A stretch of 64,000 bases of DNA, from positions 35,586,204 through 35,650,203 of the forward strand of contig CM061223.1 in NCBI GenBank assembly GCA_030844895.1, written 5' to 3'. A program made the position numbers and the translations under genes. Positions 47,080 to 59,809 of this stretch are shown here, one piece after another. The stretch's first letter is position 1; each line of letters begins with the position of its first letter. This DNA is from Ambrosia x helenae. Taxonomy: Eukaryota; Streptophyta; Magnoliopsida; Asterales; Asteraceae. Below the pieces are notes generated by a model. It saw only the letters and a list, made by a program, of their open reading frames with translations. It had not been told where the DNA came from and ran no database searches.

Positions 47080-50000
47080 TCACACAACTAATCTTTGGAT
47101 CCTCGGACTTAAGTCACACCACTTCCATATTTTTAACCAAACACCGTAAGAAAAACCACATCCCGTGAAAATGTGTTCCGAGGTTTCGAGGCAGACTTCA
47201 CAAAGTTTGCACCGATCGTTTGGAATGAACACGTGTCTCTTGCTCAACGCTTCCACAGTAGGGATCCTGTCCATCTCAGCTCTCCAGGCAAAAATATGGC
47301 ATTTTAAGGGAACCCACCCAACCCATTTAAGTTTAAAAAACCCACCATTATCCACAAAGGCACTAGCTTTTTCCTTAACTAATTTAACAGAAAAGGTAGA
47401 GACACCTGCCCATTCCCATCCATCTTTACCCTCGGTCCGATGGGCCTGCTCCAACAATGCAGATAGTTGGATCCATTCTTGCACCTCCATAAGGCCCACG
47501 GGCATGCTGAAGTCCAAAGGAGCCCATATGCCATTGATACAACAGTCCATCACCTTTGTTCTTTTAGTTTTTGCGGCTTGATACAGACAAGGGAATTGAC
47601 ACATTACAGGAACTTCACTTAGCCAAGTATCTTCCCAGAAGCGAATTGAACTGCCGTCACCCAGCTTGCCTCGCATCAGTTCAAGGAAAGTCTTCTCCCC
47701 ACACTTGAATTTTTCACAATTTTTTACAATGGACGACCAAACTCCGCCTTTTCCTGAAGCATTAGGAAGACCCGACCATCGCTTTCTACCCTGATGACAT
47801 GCCAAAATAATATGTCTCCAAAGTGCTCCTTCTTCCACTCTAAAGCGCCATGCCCATTTAGAAAGTAAGGCATCATTAACCAATTTCAATCGATAAATCC
47901 CCAAACCGCCTTTCTTTTTATCACGACAAATCTTTTCCCAAGAAACCCAATGCAATTTATTTTTTTCACACGAAGCGGACCACATAAACCGTTTCATCAA
48001 GCCTTCCAACTTATTTATCACACCAATTGGAGCTTTATATAATGAGAAAAAATATAAGGGAAGACTTTGGAGCACCGACTTAAGGAGCGTTAAACGACCA
48101 CCTATAGAAAGAAGATTGGCCTTCCAAGACGAAAGTCTAGATTCAAAAACTTCAATAATATTCCGCCAATTATTAATTTTATTCATATTAGCTCCAACCC
48201 TCACCCCCAAATAATCAAAGGGGAAAGCACCCACTTGACAACCAACGCCATCCGCAAGGGCTTCAACCTCACTATTCGAGACCCCCGAACCATATAAAAA
48301 AGACTTATTTATATTGATTTTGAGGCCCGAACATAGGTAAAAAATGCGAAGAATCCTAGCGGCCGTTAGAAGATTATTAGGAGACCATTTACCCATAAGA
48401 AGCGCATCATCCGCAAAAAACAAATGCGACAAAACCGGGTCTCTATTAGAAAACGAAACCCCTTCCATGACCCCTAACTTTAAAGCCTTGTTAAACATGC
48501 AAGTCAACGCTTCCATCACTATCAAAAATAAAAAAGGGGAGATTGGATCACCTTGACGAAGCCCTTTGTAGCATTGAAACTCAAAAGTAGGCGAGCCGTT
48601 CACTAGAACCGCCGACCTAGCGGAAGAAAGAATACCCGTAATCCACATCCGCCACTTATCCGGAAAACCCATTTGCTCCATGATAGATAATAAGAAAGCC
48701 CAATTAACATTATCATAAGCTTTCTCAAAATCGATCTTCATGAAGAAAATGCTTTTTGAACGCCGCTTGCACCACGACAAAACTTCATTCACCATAAGAG
48801 GACCGTCTAATATATTTCTCTCGCTAAGAAAACCCGATTGGTTCTCCGAAATAATAGAGCCAATAACCTTCTTGAGTCTAAATGACAATACTTTTGACAA
48901 AGTCTTGCTAATAATACCCACCAAGGTTATTGGTCTAAAATGTTTTAAGCCGAGAGGATTTTTGATCTTGGGAACAAGAGTAATAAAAGACGAACCACAC
49001 CCTTTATTGATCTTACCTGTCTCAAAAAATTCCAAGAAGATGTTGTAAAAATCTTCTTCCAACAAGCTCCAAAACTTACAAACAAAATTAAAATTAAAGC
49101 CGTCCGGGCCCGGAGCTTTATCTTTACCGCATTCAAAAACCGCAACTTTGATTTCTTCTTTCGAGAATGGAACAACGAGGCCACCCACTAAAAAATCTGG
49201 AAACTTTTTTAGGTCCTCACAAACAAGGGCCGGTCTGTTAACAATCGGTTCCTTGAAGTGATTACTAAAAAACCTCCAAACCTCTTTTTTGACTAGGGAG
49301 GGCTTAGTAACCCACTCACCGTTCACCATAAGGCCTTGAATGGCATTAGAAGCTTTGCGACCATTAATGACCCTATGGAAAAACGCCGTATTATCATCCC
49401 CATGTTTAGCCCAACTCACTCGGGACTTTTGAATCAAATCTTTGGCTTTCATAATCTCTCTCTCCTCTAGCCCCTTCTTACACTCCAACCAAACCCATTC
49501 CTCCTCCTCTAAAAGATCTCTTTGTTCCATTTCTTTTTCAAGGCGATCTAGATCTTCCTTCAAAACTTTAGTCTCTTCACCTTCTTGAATTTCTATTCGT
49601 TTTTTCCAATCTGTAAGAGTCTTCTTAAGAAAACGTAGTTTAGCGGATAAGATTACATCCGCCGACCCTGTCATCTGGAAATTAGCTAAGGCATTCGACA
49701 CCACGGACTCACAACTTTCTCTATCCAACCAAGAATTAAACCACCTAAAAGGCCGAGCACCATAGTTTTTATTAACTACCGTTAAAAGCAACGGTTTATG
49801 ATCCGAAAGGTGTCTAGGAAGTGCACGAAGACAAGCCTCCGGCCATCTATTCAAAAAATTGTCACAAACCAACACTCTGTCTATTTTGCTAAGCTTGAAG
49901 GAGGAACCTTTCTTCGACAGACAAGTGAAGCTACCTCCTTTCATGCTATACTCAAATAGACCCGCTTCTTCAACAAAGGAATTGAAAGCATCCGCATCAA

Positions 50001-50476
50001 CCTGGTCAAAAAAAGAATTTTTTTCGCTCTTCGCTAAAGCGAACTGAATTAAAATCTCCAAGAATAACCCACAAACCATCATTTTCACTGATAATATGTG
50101 ACATTCGATCCCAAATCAAACGCTTCTCCGGCAATTTTTGAGGAGCATAAACATTAAGGATATTAATAACCGTACCATCTTCCTTCAAAAACCCTTTAGT
50201 AAACAAAAAATTCTGATGTTTAACATCAGAAATTTTTGTAAACTTACAAGGGTCCCAGATAGATAATAAACCTCCAGATCGGCCCCGAGCCTCTACAAAA
50301 TCCATTTCCAGCGCCGAATTGTCCCAAAATTTTTTACCATCAAACGTAGACATATTACAAAACTGAGTTTCTTGAAGAGCTAAGAACGAAACCCCATTCT
50401 CCTTTATTATCCTTTTCACCCAAGTATCTTTACCTTTACCTCCCAAACCCCTAATATTCAACGAAATAAAATTCAT
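47080..50476 (-). pseudogene. LINE ORF2: endonuclease, reverse transcriptase, zf-RVT
   Basis: The frame from 50476 begins MNFISLNIRGLGGKGK and carries the AP-endonuclease motifs LALQETQ and WVILGDFNSVR. It breaks at an A/T homopolymer pair near 50015-50030 and continues in the frame ending at 47080. That frame holds the rest of the endonuclease (SKIDRVLV, LSDHKPLLL), reverse transcriptase motifs (DKAPGPDGFNF, LKHFRPITLVGIISKTLSKV, KGLRQGDPISPFLF, FFADDALLMG) and the C-terminal zinc-binding domain (WVPLKCHIFAWRAEMDRIP, CKLC…HIFTGC). Nicking plus target-primed reverse transcription is the family's known mechanism. Apart from the one homopolymer shift, ~1,130 residues are open, so this is a young, nearly intact copy. 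Confidence 0.93.
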
Positions 50477-51353
50477 ACCTTCACCTTTTGTAGCCCTTCT
50501 TCAACTAACAAGTCGGAGATCATATCAGCTTTGTCTTGTATTTGCGCTCCCAAATTGATACCCAATTTAATGGTTTCAGCCACTTCTTCCTCCCCGGTTG
50601 GCTGTGACTGTGTTGGCTTGTCTTGCACACCGGGGTCACATATCGATTGAACACAGCTTTCCTCCAAATCGGCCACTAACTCTTCAAAAGGGACTAATCC
50701 TTCAATTGATTGTCTCTCAAAATTGACTCCACCAGATGGTGATGAGAGAATAACTTCGTCAGTACAATATAGAGGCTGTGGACCAGACTTACACTTTTGG
50801 GCCAACACCTGAGATGGGCTCATCGGCCCAATAAAGGAAGACAAGTCAAACGGGTCCCCACTAGAGGGTTTGGGCCTTTGTTTTTTCTTCTCTGGTCCAG
50901 AATTCGTGTGCTTACTACTACCCGACTTTTTAAAGTGTAGAACTTTTCTTTTTTTAGATAATATTACCGAAAACCCCTTACGCTTATTCCTTTTTACACA
51001 TGCAGACCCTGAGTTTGTAATACCATTCGGACTCCCCATATTATTGGAAACAAACGTGGATTCCTTAGTAACTGTTTTGGTAGGATCGACATTTAAGGGA
51101 TTGGTATTCAAATTCACGGGAGTTACCATATTAATCTCTTCATCATTAATATCCGAGTTGACCACATCACCGGGAATATTACCTTCCGGTACCGGCGCCG
51201 GGTCCGATACAACCTTGCTTATATTAGGAGAATTCTCGACCGGATCCGATCTTACCTCCGACTGCTTATCGCCGACCTCTTTAAAGTCCGGTATCCAACC
51301 ACTTTGATCTTCCAAGACCCATACACGGAACTTTCGGTTCTTCCAATTCAACG
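50473..51353 (-). pseudogene. LINE ORF1 C-terminal remnant
   Basis: The frame enters the LINE at 51353 with TLNWKNRKFRVWVLEDQSGW. This Trp-rich segment is typical of the middle of plant LINE ORF1 proteins, just after the RNA-binding region. It runs through a low-complexity, Ser/Pro/Val-rich tail to a stop at 50473, overlapping the ORF2 start by 4 bp. The N-terminal RNA-binding domain was lost by 5' truncation. The open frame continues upstream into hAT sequence only by chance. Confidence 0.75.
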
Positions 51354-51745
51354 TAATATTTTGTTTTTCAATGGCAAATAGAATCCATTGAATTAAGATA
51401 TAGCACATCATATACTAACATATTCACAGATACATGTATTATTAGATCTTGATTTTATTAGTTGAATGTTATACAATGGATGGTAGGACTGAGCATATTA
51501 TACCATATATCAGTGCCATATCGGTGTCGTACCAATCGTTTATGGAGATTATATAAAAAAGTTTAAAAACACCAAAGCGGTACAAAAGCGGTAAAGTACC
51601 GAAAAACCGGTACCGATACCGATACCGTACCGCTACCGAACCGGTACAACCGGTACGGTGTTCGGTACTCAATTTTCTTCAATTTCGGTACCGGTATTTC
51701 CGGTATCGGTACCGGTACGGTACCGATCTCATCCCTAGTATGAAG

Positions 51746-52402
51746 TGCTTCTGAGGAAAAAACAAACAACACCTAAATGTTATTCTTTCACTAAATGCAA
51801 TTCTCATGTGTGTTTGCTTTATGTTAATTTGTGTGTCTATGACTTGTCAAAATCATTAACCTTTGAGGGCCTGACATTTCAATGAATAGTACTATGGTAT
51901 ATACTCCCTTGTTGACTTACGTGTTCGAGTTAAGTCCTTGGTCATTGTTATGTGATTCATTATACTAAAAAATGGTTTTCAAAGTGGTTGTTTTATTCTT
52001 GATTCTTGATACTTGATTCTTAGGGTTGATTTTGAACGGATATTACTTATTATATAATTGCAAATAGTACCGCACATGAATTGCTAAAAACTTATAATAC
52101 TATATATTTATTCAAATCAGGGTATGCTCACCAATACATTATATGTGTTGACAAAATTATTTTATACATGTTTCATGTTATTTTGAGACCTTTCTTTTAA
52201 GCTTTTGGATTTATATTTAGGCTTGTCTTCATTGTATTTCAGCTTGACTTGACACTTTAGAATCATTGGGTCTTTGTATTTCATTTCAATGTAATAAACT
52301 ATTTATTCAATATATCAATATTTACACTTTAGTACCATGATCTATTGAACAATCGTCACTACGTGACACCTCGATGTTTCCGCCATTGGTTGGGGTGTTA
52401 CA
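51746..52402 (+). repeat. LTR 3' portion before an iMet PBS
   Basis: The stretch ends 'cattggttggggtgttaca' (CA at 52401-52402) and is followed by TGGTATCAGAGCCGTGG (52406-52422), the initiator-Met primer-binding site. This marks the LTR/internal border of a retrotransposon. The LTR start is not identified; it may be the copy B junction or further right. Confidence 0.55.
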
Positions 52403-52422
52403 GATTGGTATCAGAGCCGTGG

Positions 52423-55400
52423 TTATAGGGAATTAGGTTATTAGAATGCCTTTATACGTATTTCTCTTTATCCTTATATTTGTTTATAACTAAGCTACCT
52501 CGTATACGTATTAATCTTTATCCTTACGTAGTTCTCTTTATCCTTATATTTGTTTTCGACTTCATTTTCACCTCATCTCCTTTTTCATCATTCTTTTTGG
52601 CATCATACTTGGAGAAGAAGACACTCGTATTTCACAAACGAAACTATATCACCAAGATAGGAGTGGCATCCATACCTTGTGATTAGTTTCACTTCTCTAT
52701 ATGTTATACATCTTTGGAATATATCTTTGGGATAGGAGTGACATCCACACCTCAAAGAGCATTTTCTTCAAAAAGAAACTTAACCACTAAGCTGGGAGTG
52801 ATATCCTTATCTTAGTGACTAGTTTCACCCCACCGTAGTTTTCAATTTTGAAATACATCTTTGAGTTAGGAGTGAAATCCACATCTCAAGTATCCATTTC
52901 TAAACCTCGTTTTTAATCTTGTTAAAGTTTTGGAATTCACTAGTGATGGGGCACGTGCAATCTGGAAAGGTGAGCGTCTGTATCCTGAGTTTTCTGTCTA
53001 GGCCTGGTATTTCGTATAAATTCTAATCAGACGAGGGACCCGTATACCTACCTAGGAACTCTTGGGATGAGCATTCACTTATAGGCTAAAGAACGCCCCC
53101 ACAAGTCACTAGGAAATTTTAAATACTTGAGTTAGTCAAAGTTTCATATGGAAACAATCCCAACGTCTCATGTTATTGATATTTACATCTTGTTTATCAT
53201 TTGAAGTCTTAATTTCATCGCTTGTTGTTTCATATGCTATTATTTATTGATCATTCGCTTTTGGATTTTTCATCGTCATTATTAAAACTTTTGTCCGCAA
53301 TATTATTGCATTAAAACTTACACTATTTCACTTATGCTTTGTGACTTTTACACTATAAAGCATCACTTCTCTTGTGCTAAAACATTTTTTTCCCATGACT
53401 CAAATTTTTAAACTTTATGTTTGATCACATCCTAATTTTGGAACGTTGCAGTTAAAACGAACATGGTTTCAAAACCTATTAAATCAACTTGTTTTATATC
53501 CTAATATTTACAAACTCGTTTGATCGACATCACAGTAGATCACTAAACTATGACCTTTTGTATCCATTTGTGCGTCCACAATACTCACGACACAATATAC
53601 CCTCATATACCTCATATTGATCAACACACAGTCTCCTAAGCCATAGCCAACTACCACTAGTTAGCTCCTTTTGGTCAGACTAAACTCATACATAAATGCC
53701 TATCTACTCGACACAACCCAATACAATACTCTCTAAAACAATTGACGTATCAACCTATTTCTTGTGTTGTACTTTCACAAGAGCACAAAAACCCAAATAC
53801 CAAGTTTTAGAGAAGCCTATTCGCCAAATTAGTACACACCTTATATACACCTCGTGTCCTGAAACAAATAGCACACTATGAGCCCAAAGAGATGCCTTAA
53901 CGACCCTTACAAACAACGAGTTTTCAACATATAGATTTCGTAAAACTTTCAAGTAACATTGGATTTTTTTTCTCAAATATTTCATAAAAAAATTTAGAAA
54001 TTTTCAACCTTCATGAAATTTAACTTACAAGTTAAAGAAATATTTAAAATTTTATTTTTCGAAATTCGTCAAGGCATTCAGGATCATTCACAACCTCATA
54101 CCTGTCCTACCCACACCTTCTAAATATTATCTAGGAGAATCAACCCAATCCAAACCAGATTCTCCATTGCCTTCAAACAATTCATAAACTTCTATCATAT
54201 TATTAAAAAAATACCGAGCTGATTCACTCAATCAACACAGCACGAGAAATTTGTGCGTCGTGGACTTTCAACGTTGATTTGGTTTTTGAAACTAGGTTAC
54301 CAGCTGACACTTGAGACTCAGAACTTATACGTTATTCACAACACTTACCATCTCCCTTGCTATGACACGATCATTCTTTTAAAAACTTAAAGTCTATTTT
54401 CAGAAATGTTATGTTATAAGCTTTTTATATCCACGTTATTTCGAAACCTTGAACTTTTGAATTTTTGGGAGCCTATCCGTGTCATATACATTGGTTTTTA
54501 TCATTCAGGCCATTTTTAATTCTTGGTCTTTTGAAACACATTTGATTTATATGGTTTTCCTCTTGCATTTTATAAACTTGTTTTGTATATTTACAAGCCA
54601 AATGTAAACCTTTCATATAATGGATGCAATATATGTTTTCGGGAAAAGAAACTTGCGACTGATAATATGCCTTATAACAATTTTCAACTCGACTTCTCGT
54701 AAACACATGAAAGTGTGTACTTACGAAGTCCTTTTATGCAAACTTTTTTTGGAATCTAAAACATTCTTCGATCTTTAAATAGTTATTTTTTTTCACGCTG
54801 TACCGCTACTATTCTTTCAACCATACCGCAAAGTTCGGGTAATCTATGTTTTATAAACGAAAATTTGTCTTTTTACACTTGTACTCTCTCAGTCGCAAAA
54901 CTTTTGGTCTAACAAAATATTGGACATATCCTTAGGGAGAAGAGAAGATTCAAAATTTTAAAATGGGGGGAAAATGAAAATGACTAATGTACCCTTAAAG
55001 AGATAAAATAATATATTTGTTAGTGGGTGATGTGGTTGAATTGTAGCCATTGGATCAGGTTTTTTGGGTTTCTTCCCTATACTTCTTCTAACATATATCA
55101 TATTAAAGTAAATTACCAAACCGTCCCTATAGTTTGTCCAACTTTGACGCTTCAGCCCAATCTTTGAAAAATTGCTTGAACAGTCCCTGACTTTTGAGAA
55201 AATACGCCAAAACAGTCCAACAACTTAACCCAGTTAAGTTTTGGACGTTAAGTTAGGGGCATTTTCGTCAACTCACGTATAAATTTATCTTCTTTGTCTT
55301 CTTCCCTAATCAGACCCACCACCTACCACCATCTTCACCTTTCACCACCACCACTACCCACCATCTCCTTGATTAATTGACCCACTAATCGATCACGACA

Positions 55401-55585
55401 ACTAACAAAACCGTAGCGCTTTTAACCCTTGAAACATTTCCATTGATTCTGCATGAGATGGGCACATGGGTAACGGTAAAGTCACATGGGACGTGAAATC
55501 TCCGCGGTTAACCATGACCATTTATACAAAGTGATGTAGCCATAGAATATGGGAATATTGGTTCTTAACGAGACCCACCCGGTTG
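52423..55585. other. Retrotransposon leader or decayed internal region, no ORF
   Basis: A 'taggagtgRcatccacacct' motif recurs near 52660, 52730, 52790 and 52870, typical of an untranslated leader. No gag or pol domain can be recognised. 55090-55260 has the common 'caaaccgtccctatagtttg…cttgaacagtccctgactttt' dispersed repeat. The rest is unremarkable. Confidence 0.4.
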
Positions 55586-56238
55586 ATTCACTACTAGAAA
55601 ACTGGGCTATTGTCACCAAAAGTTGCTACCTAGAAAAACGGTAGCAAATTTAGCAACCGATTTTACACCAAAATATGTATTATAAGATAAGGTAGCTAAT
55701 CGGTTGCAAATTTTGACATTGTTTATTTTTGGTGGTAAATTCGTGAGAAAAATAATAAGAAAGACTTAAAAAAAAATAATTTAAAAAAAAGAACAAACTT
55801 TTTGAATTGTGACCACCTTAGCGGTAGCAAATTTAGTGACCCATTTTGAGAATAAATTGCTACCATATTAGCCACGATAAATCTTGGCTACTGTCACCAA
55901 AAATTGATACCTAGAAAAATGGTAGCAAACTTAGCAACCGATTTTACACCAAAATATGTATTATAAGATAAGGTAACTAATCGGTTGCAAATTTTGACAC
56001 CATTTATTTTTGGTGGTAAATTCGTGAGAAAAATAATAAGAAAGACTTAAAAAACAATAATTTATAAAAAAAAAACAAATGAAAGAAACAAAAACACATC
56101 TTGTGGATTTTTTTTATTCATGTGACCAAAAACAAATCTTTTGGAAACCTTTAGCCACACTTTACGAAAAAAAAAATGTGTCATTTAGAAGCCACACTTA
56201 ATGAAAGAAAAAAATCTAATAACTATAAATATTTTATC

Positions 56239-57175
56239 GTCAATTAGATCTAATGATGGTCAGATAGGCCCAAAGACGGTTAGTTAGATTCGATCAGTGT
56301 CACTTAGACCCAATGAAGGTCATTTAGACCCAATAATGGTCAGTTAGACCCGATGTTGGTCAATTAGGCCCGTTGATGGTCAATTAGGCCCGTTGATGGT
56401 CAATTAGAACCAGTGATCGTCAATTAGATCCAATGATGGTAAATTAGATCCAATGACGGTTCATTACACCAATAATGGTTAGTTGGATCCAATGATGGTT
56501 AATTACACCACTGATGGTCAGTTGGATCCAATATTGGTTAGTTAGGCCCAATGATGGTCAATTAGATCCAATGATGGTCAGTTAGATCCAATGATGGCCA
56601 GTTACACCCAAAGACGACTAATTAGATCCAATGATGGTCGGTTAGGCCCAATGATGGTTAGGTAGATCCAATCATTGTCACTTAGACCCAATGATGGTCA
56701 TTTAGACCCGATGATGGTCAATTAGGCTCAATGATTGTCAATTAGAACCAATGATCGTCAATTAGATCCAATGATGGTCAATTAGATTTAATGATGGTTA
56801 ATTAGAACCAATGATCGTCAATTAGATCCAATGATAGTTAATTAAATCCAATGATGGTTAATTAAACCAATGACCGTCAATTGGATCCAATGATGGTCAG
56901 TTAGGCCCAATGATGGTCAGTTAGATCCAATCATTGTCACTTAGACCCAATGATGGTCATTTAGACCCAATGATGGTGAATTAGACCCGATGATGGTCAA
57001 TAGGCACAATGATGGTCAATTAGATCCAATGATGGTTAATTAAACAAATAATGGTCAGTTAGATCTAATGATGGTTAGTTACATCCAACGATGGTCAGTT
57101 AGGCCCAATGATGATTAGGTAGACCCAATAATTGTCACTTAGACCTAATAATGGTCAATTAGGCCTAATGATAGT
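56239..57175. repeat. 20-bp minisatellite, about 46 units
   Basis: The unit is approximately 'caattagaYccaatgatggt', with variants in every copy (ttaggccc, ttagaccc, gatcgtc). It fills almost 1 kb of the CACTA interior. It is not coding: stops occur in all frames. Confidence 0.93.
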
Positions 57176-57392
57176 ATGGATACATATGTATTATGTTAAA
57201 AAATCTTTATTTTAATTTTTGAAAATGATGTGGTAAAATAAATACCTACACATATCTAAAAATATACAACATGTGTAAATATTAGATACTTTTAACTTAG
57301 GTAAACAAATATTTAATTTGTTTTTTGAAAATGATGTGGCAAAATAAATACCAACACGCTAACGTTCCGTTTTAACACCTCTAAATTAACAC

Positions 57393-57603
57393 TAGGGGTG
57401 TAAACTAGTATTTTTATTAGTTTTTAGGTCTGTACTCTATTATTTTAGTATTGTATATATTCTATTACTTTTTGATTGTTTTTACTATTAATGTATTTAT
57501 TTTATATTTTTGGTAGGTGATCGCATGGAGCGGGGCTAAAACAGTGCAAATTAAATTCGAGACCCAAACACGCGAGTCGAGAGCACGGGGTCATAATACC
57601 ATT

Positions 57604-57660
<57 letters not shown>

Positions 57661-58694
57661 TAAAAAATAAAACAATAAGAATGTGACTTTGTGTCACGAG
57701 CCCAGCCCAAAACAAAAAAAAGACACTTGAGGGTTTTATTAATATATTTTATTTTGACGGCACACAAGATTTTGAAGAGGAATTGAGAGAACAATCAAAA
57801 ATATTATTATTCTTACACAAGGGGGGTCGCACAACTCAGGAAAAAGATCGCAGAAGAGGGGGACGCGATCAAGAAAAAAAGAGAGGGATCCAACTTTTGA
57901 GACATCAAGCTCTATGGCCACGAGTGGCTAATCCTTTTGTATTACATTGGAGATGTAGGCTTTTGATATCTAGGGTTAAAACACATTGGGTATTGTTCTT
58001 AAACCTTTGTTTATGTTTTTGTGTGTTTGAATTAAATGTGTTGAATTGTGATTAATCTTATGCTAAACTCATTTTAGTTAATTGATCTTGCACCAATTTC
58101 TAATGAGATGAGCATGATTCCTTGCTTTAACACAACCATAGGATTGTATGTTCTAGGTAATGAAGTATAGTTTAATCTATCTTTGATATTGATAAAACTT
58201 GATACCTAAGCCTATTGAACAATCACTCCGTTAACACCAATCGCATTATTATTGTTTACCCAGTTGTTGAAACCTTAGTGTTCAATTGTTGAATCCCTAG
58301 TGTAATCTTTTTAATCCCATTGTTTACAAATATCACTATTTTCTTTATTCTTATAATTTCAATTAAATTCTTAGTATAATAAACAACAACTTTTTAGTCA
58401 AATTCTTAAATGATAAACTGTAATCTTCATAATTAATTTAGCATCTTCATAAGTAACATTTTCTAATCAACTAAATAATATTCACTAACCACACGCTCCT
58501 TGGATATATACCCTACTTACCCTAGCTACCTAGGTTAATTAGGTTTTGTACCCGTGACGACCAGTTCATCACTAAACGAGTCCTTTTTCAAGCCCGAGCT
58601 CGGGCTCGGGCTCGTTAAGGCTCGACTTGTTCGAGCTTTTTACCGATCCAATTCCGAGTAGCTCTGAAGTCATTACGCATCGTTTACACCTCTA
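57393..58694. mobile_element. hAT-like MITE split by a solo LTR
   Basis: TAGGGGTGTAAAC (57393-57405) and GTTTACACCTCTA (58682-58694) are inverted ends with one mismatch. Flanks ATTAACAC and ATTTAACAC differ by one inserted base. Without the LTR the element is about 0.13 kb and rich in 'cccgagctcggg' palindromes. Confidence 0.75.
57406..58572 (+). repeat. Solo gypsy LTR, 5-bp TSD TAAAC
   Basis: It is similar over its length to the LTR at 43982-45179: same start, same 'ggtaggtg…gagcRKGGC' block, same 'ctacttaccctagctacctaggtt' end. TAAAC occurs at 57401-57405 and 58573-58577, and joining the two sides restores a continuous MITE. No primer-binding site or internal region follows, so it is a solo LTR left by LTR-LTR recombination. 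It contains an (AAT)n microsatellite at 57606-57660. Confidence 0.82.
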
Positions 58695-59397
58695 ATTTAA
58701 CACTATATACAATTAAAATGTAAAGTTACAATGGCATGAAAATAAATATTTAAAACAAAAATTAATGATAAAGGAAAATAAATATGGCGATTTTTTTCAT
58801 AATTTGTTCCATTTTTTTCTCTCATCTGATTCCTAAACCTTTGCAATGGATACAAATATAAACTCCAATCAAAACACATAAGAATCCTTTACATCTACAT
58901 TTTTGCTATCCATCTCTGTTTCAGTTTCAACGCTTGCGAAGAAGGTACGTGGATCTTCATTGCCTTTTTCTTCTTTACATAGGTCACTATTTGTATTACA
59001 CCAATCAGCCCGATACATTTCTTCAACAGAATATGGTTTGGCCGAATATGGTTATGATAATCCAAGATTTGTTTGACTGCAATAATTTTTGAGAACTTGC
59101 TTACTGTTCATAATTTGCATCAAGTTCTATGAATGTTCTTGGACTGAAAAAGTTTGATCATTTTGGTGGAGAGATTGATTTGCGGATATTGTTTATGGGT
59201 CGGGTTAATCCGATTGTGTTTGTTGCAGAATTGATTACTTTCCAAATCTTAGGCCTACATATATGGAAACTCCTTAATTCAAATTTGACTTCTACCACTA
59301 GAATTGTAACTCAATGTTATTGTGCAACTTACTTGACTCGTTATTAATTTTTATTAATTCTGACTTCTTAATTCTATTCATTGCTTGTTTTGTAGAT
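58695..59397. other. CACTA interior, no supported gene
   Basis: AT-rich sequence without domains. It may contain introns or 5' exons belonging to the coiled-coil exon that follows. Confidence 0.3.
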
Positions 59398-59578
59398 TGA
59401 AAAGTTGAATTTGGTTATTAAAGAGCTTGTTAAGGAAAAAGGTGAAGATAAAGAAATGTTCGAAGGAATAATTGCGAGCTTGGTGGCTGAAAAAGAAAAA
59501 TATAATGCAGATAAAGAGGCTATGAACAATAGAATGGGAGAATTTGAAGCTAGGTTAACAGCTATGGGTGGAAAATAG
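59398..59578 (+). pseudogene. Terminal coiled-coil exon, CACTA-associated
   Basis: After an acceptor (cttgttttgtag), the frame reads EKLNLVIKELVKEKGEDKEM, continues LVAEKEKYNADKEAMNNRMG, and stops at TAG 59576-59578. It is a charged heptad-like helix. Plant CACTA elements encode a transposase-associated protein (Ptta/En/Spm, transposase_24) that ends in just such a coil, so this may be its last exon with the rest deleted. A captured host exon is the alternative. Confidence 0.4.
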
Positions 59579-59809
59579 GATATAAACACTTAGACATGAA
59601 TATTTTGAAGTTTTTCATGGATAATTTTGGTTATTTGATGTTTTTTTGTGTTTCTATTAGAGTCTTTTGTATGATTTTAAAGTTGGAAAAACTGTATCAA
59701 ATTTGTTTAATATAATTTGAGATTTTGTATTATTTGACTGTTTTATATAATATAGTTTTCTTGAAATGTAATTGAATTAATGAAGAAGGAAAAAAAAACA
59801 TGTAGAAAA

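Larger units (their letters stand above)
46908..51353 (-). mobile_element. LINE (L1-type), nearly full ORF2, no clear TSD
   Basis: The poly-T at 46908-46916 marks the 3' end and the 5' truncation lies at about 51353, within ORF1. Copy A of the host element (around 21420-21450) shows the empty site: 'gttttac' joined to 'ttaatattttg'. In copy B these halves lie on either side of the LINE, with no more than one or two bases duplicated. It carries the end of ORF1 and all ORF2 domains, with a frameshift in the endonuclease. Confidence 0.93.
46337..51737 (-). mobile_element. hAT-like element copy B, split by a LINE
   Basis: This is the reverse-orientation counterpart of the element at 13650-21998: TAGGGATGAGCATATGG at 46337 and CTCATCCCTA ending at 51737. 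Without the LINE it is about 0.95 kb. Its flanks are GTATGAAC (46329-46336) and GTATGAAG (51738-51745), the exact reverse complements of the two flanks of copy A. It contains no gene of its own. Confidence 0.8.

Noticed and set aside
50473..51411. A free-standing gene starting MMCYILIQWILF
   Set aside because: The first ~20 codons lie in hAT sequence outside the LINE; the rest is 5'-truncated LINE ORF1.
56239..57175. CRISPR-like array
   Set aside because: Units are contiguous 20-bp repeats without spacers in a plant transposon.
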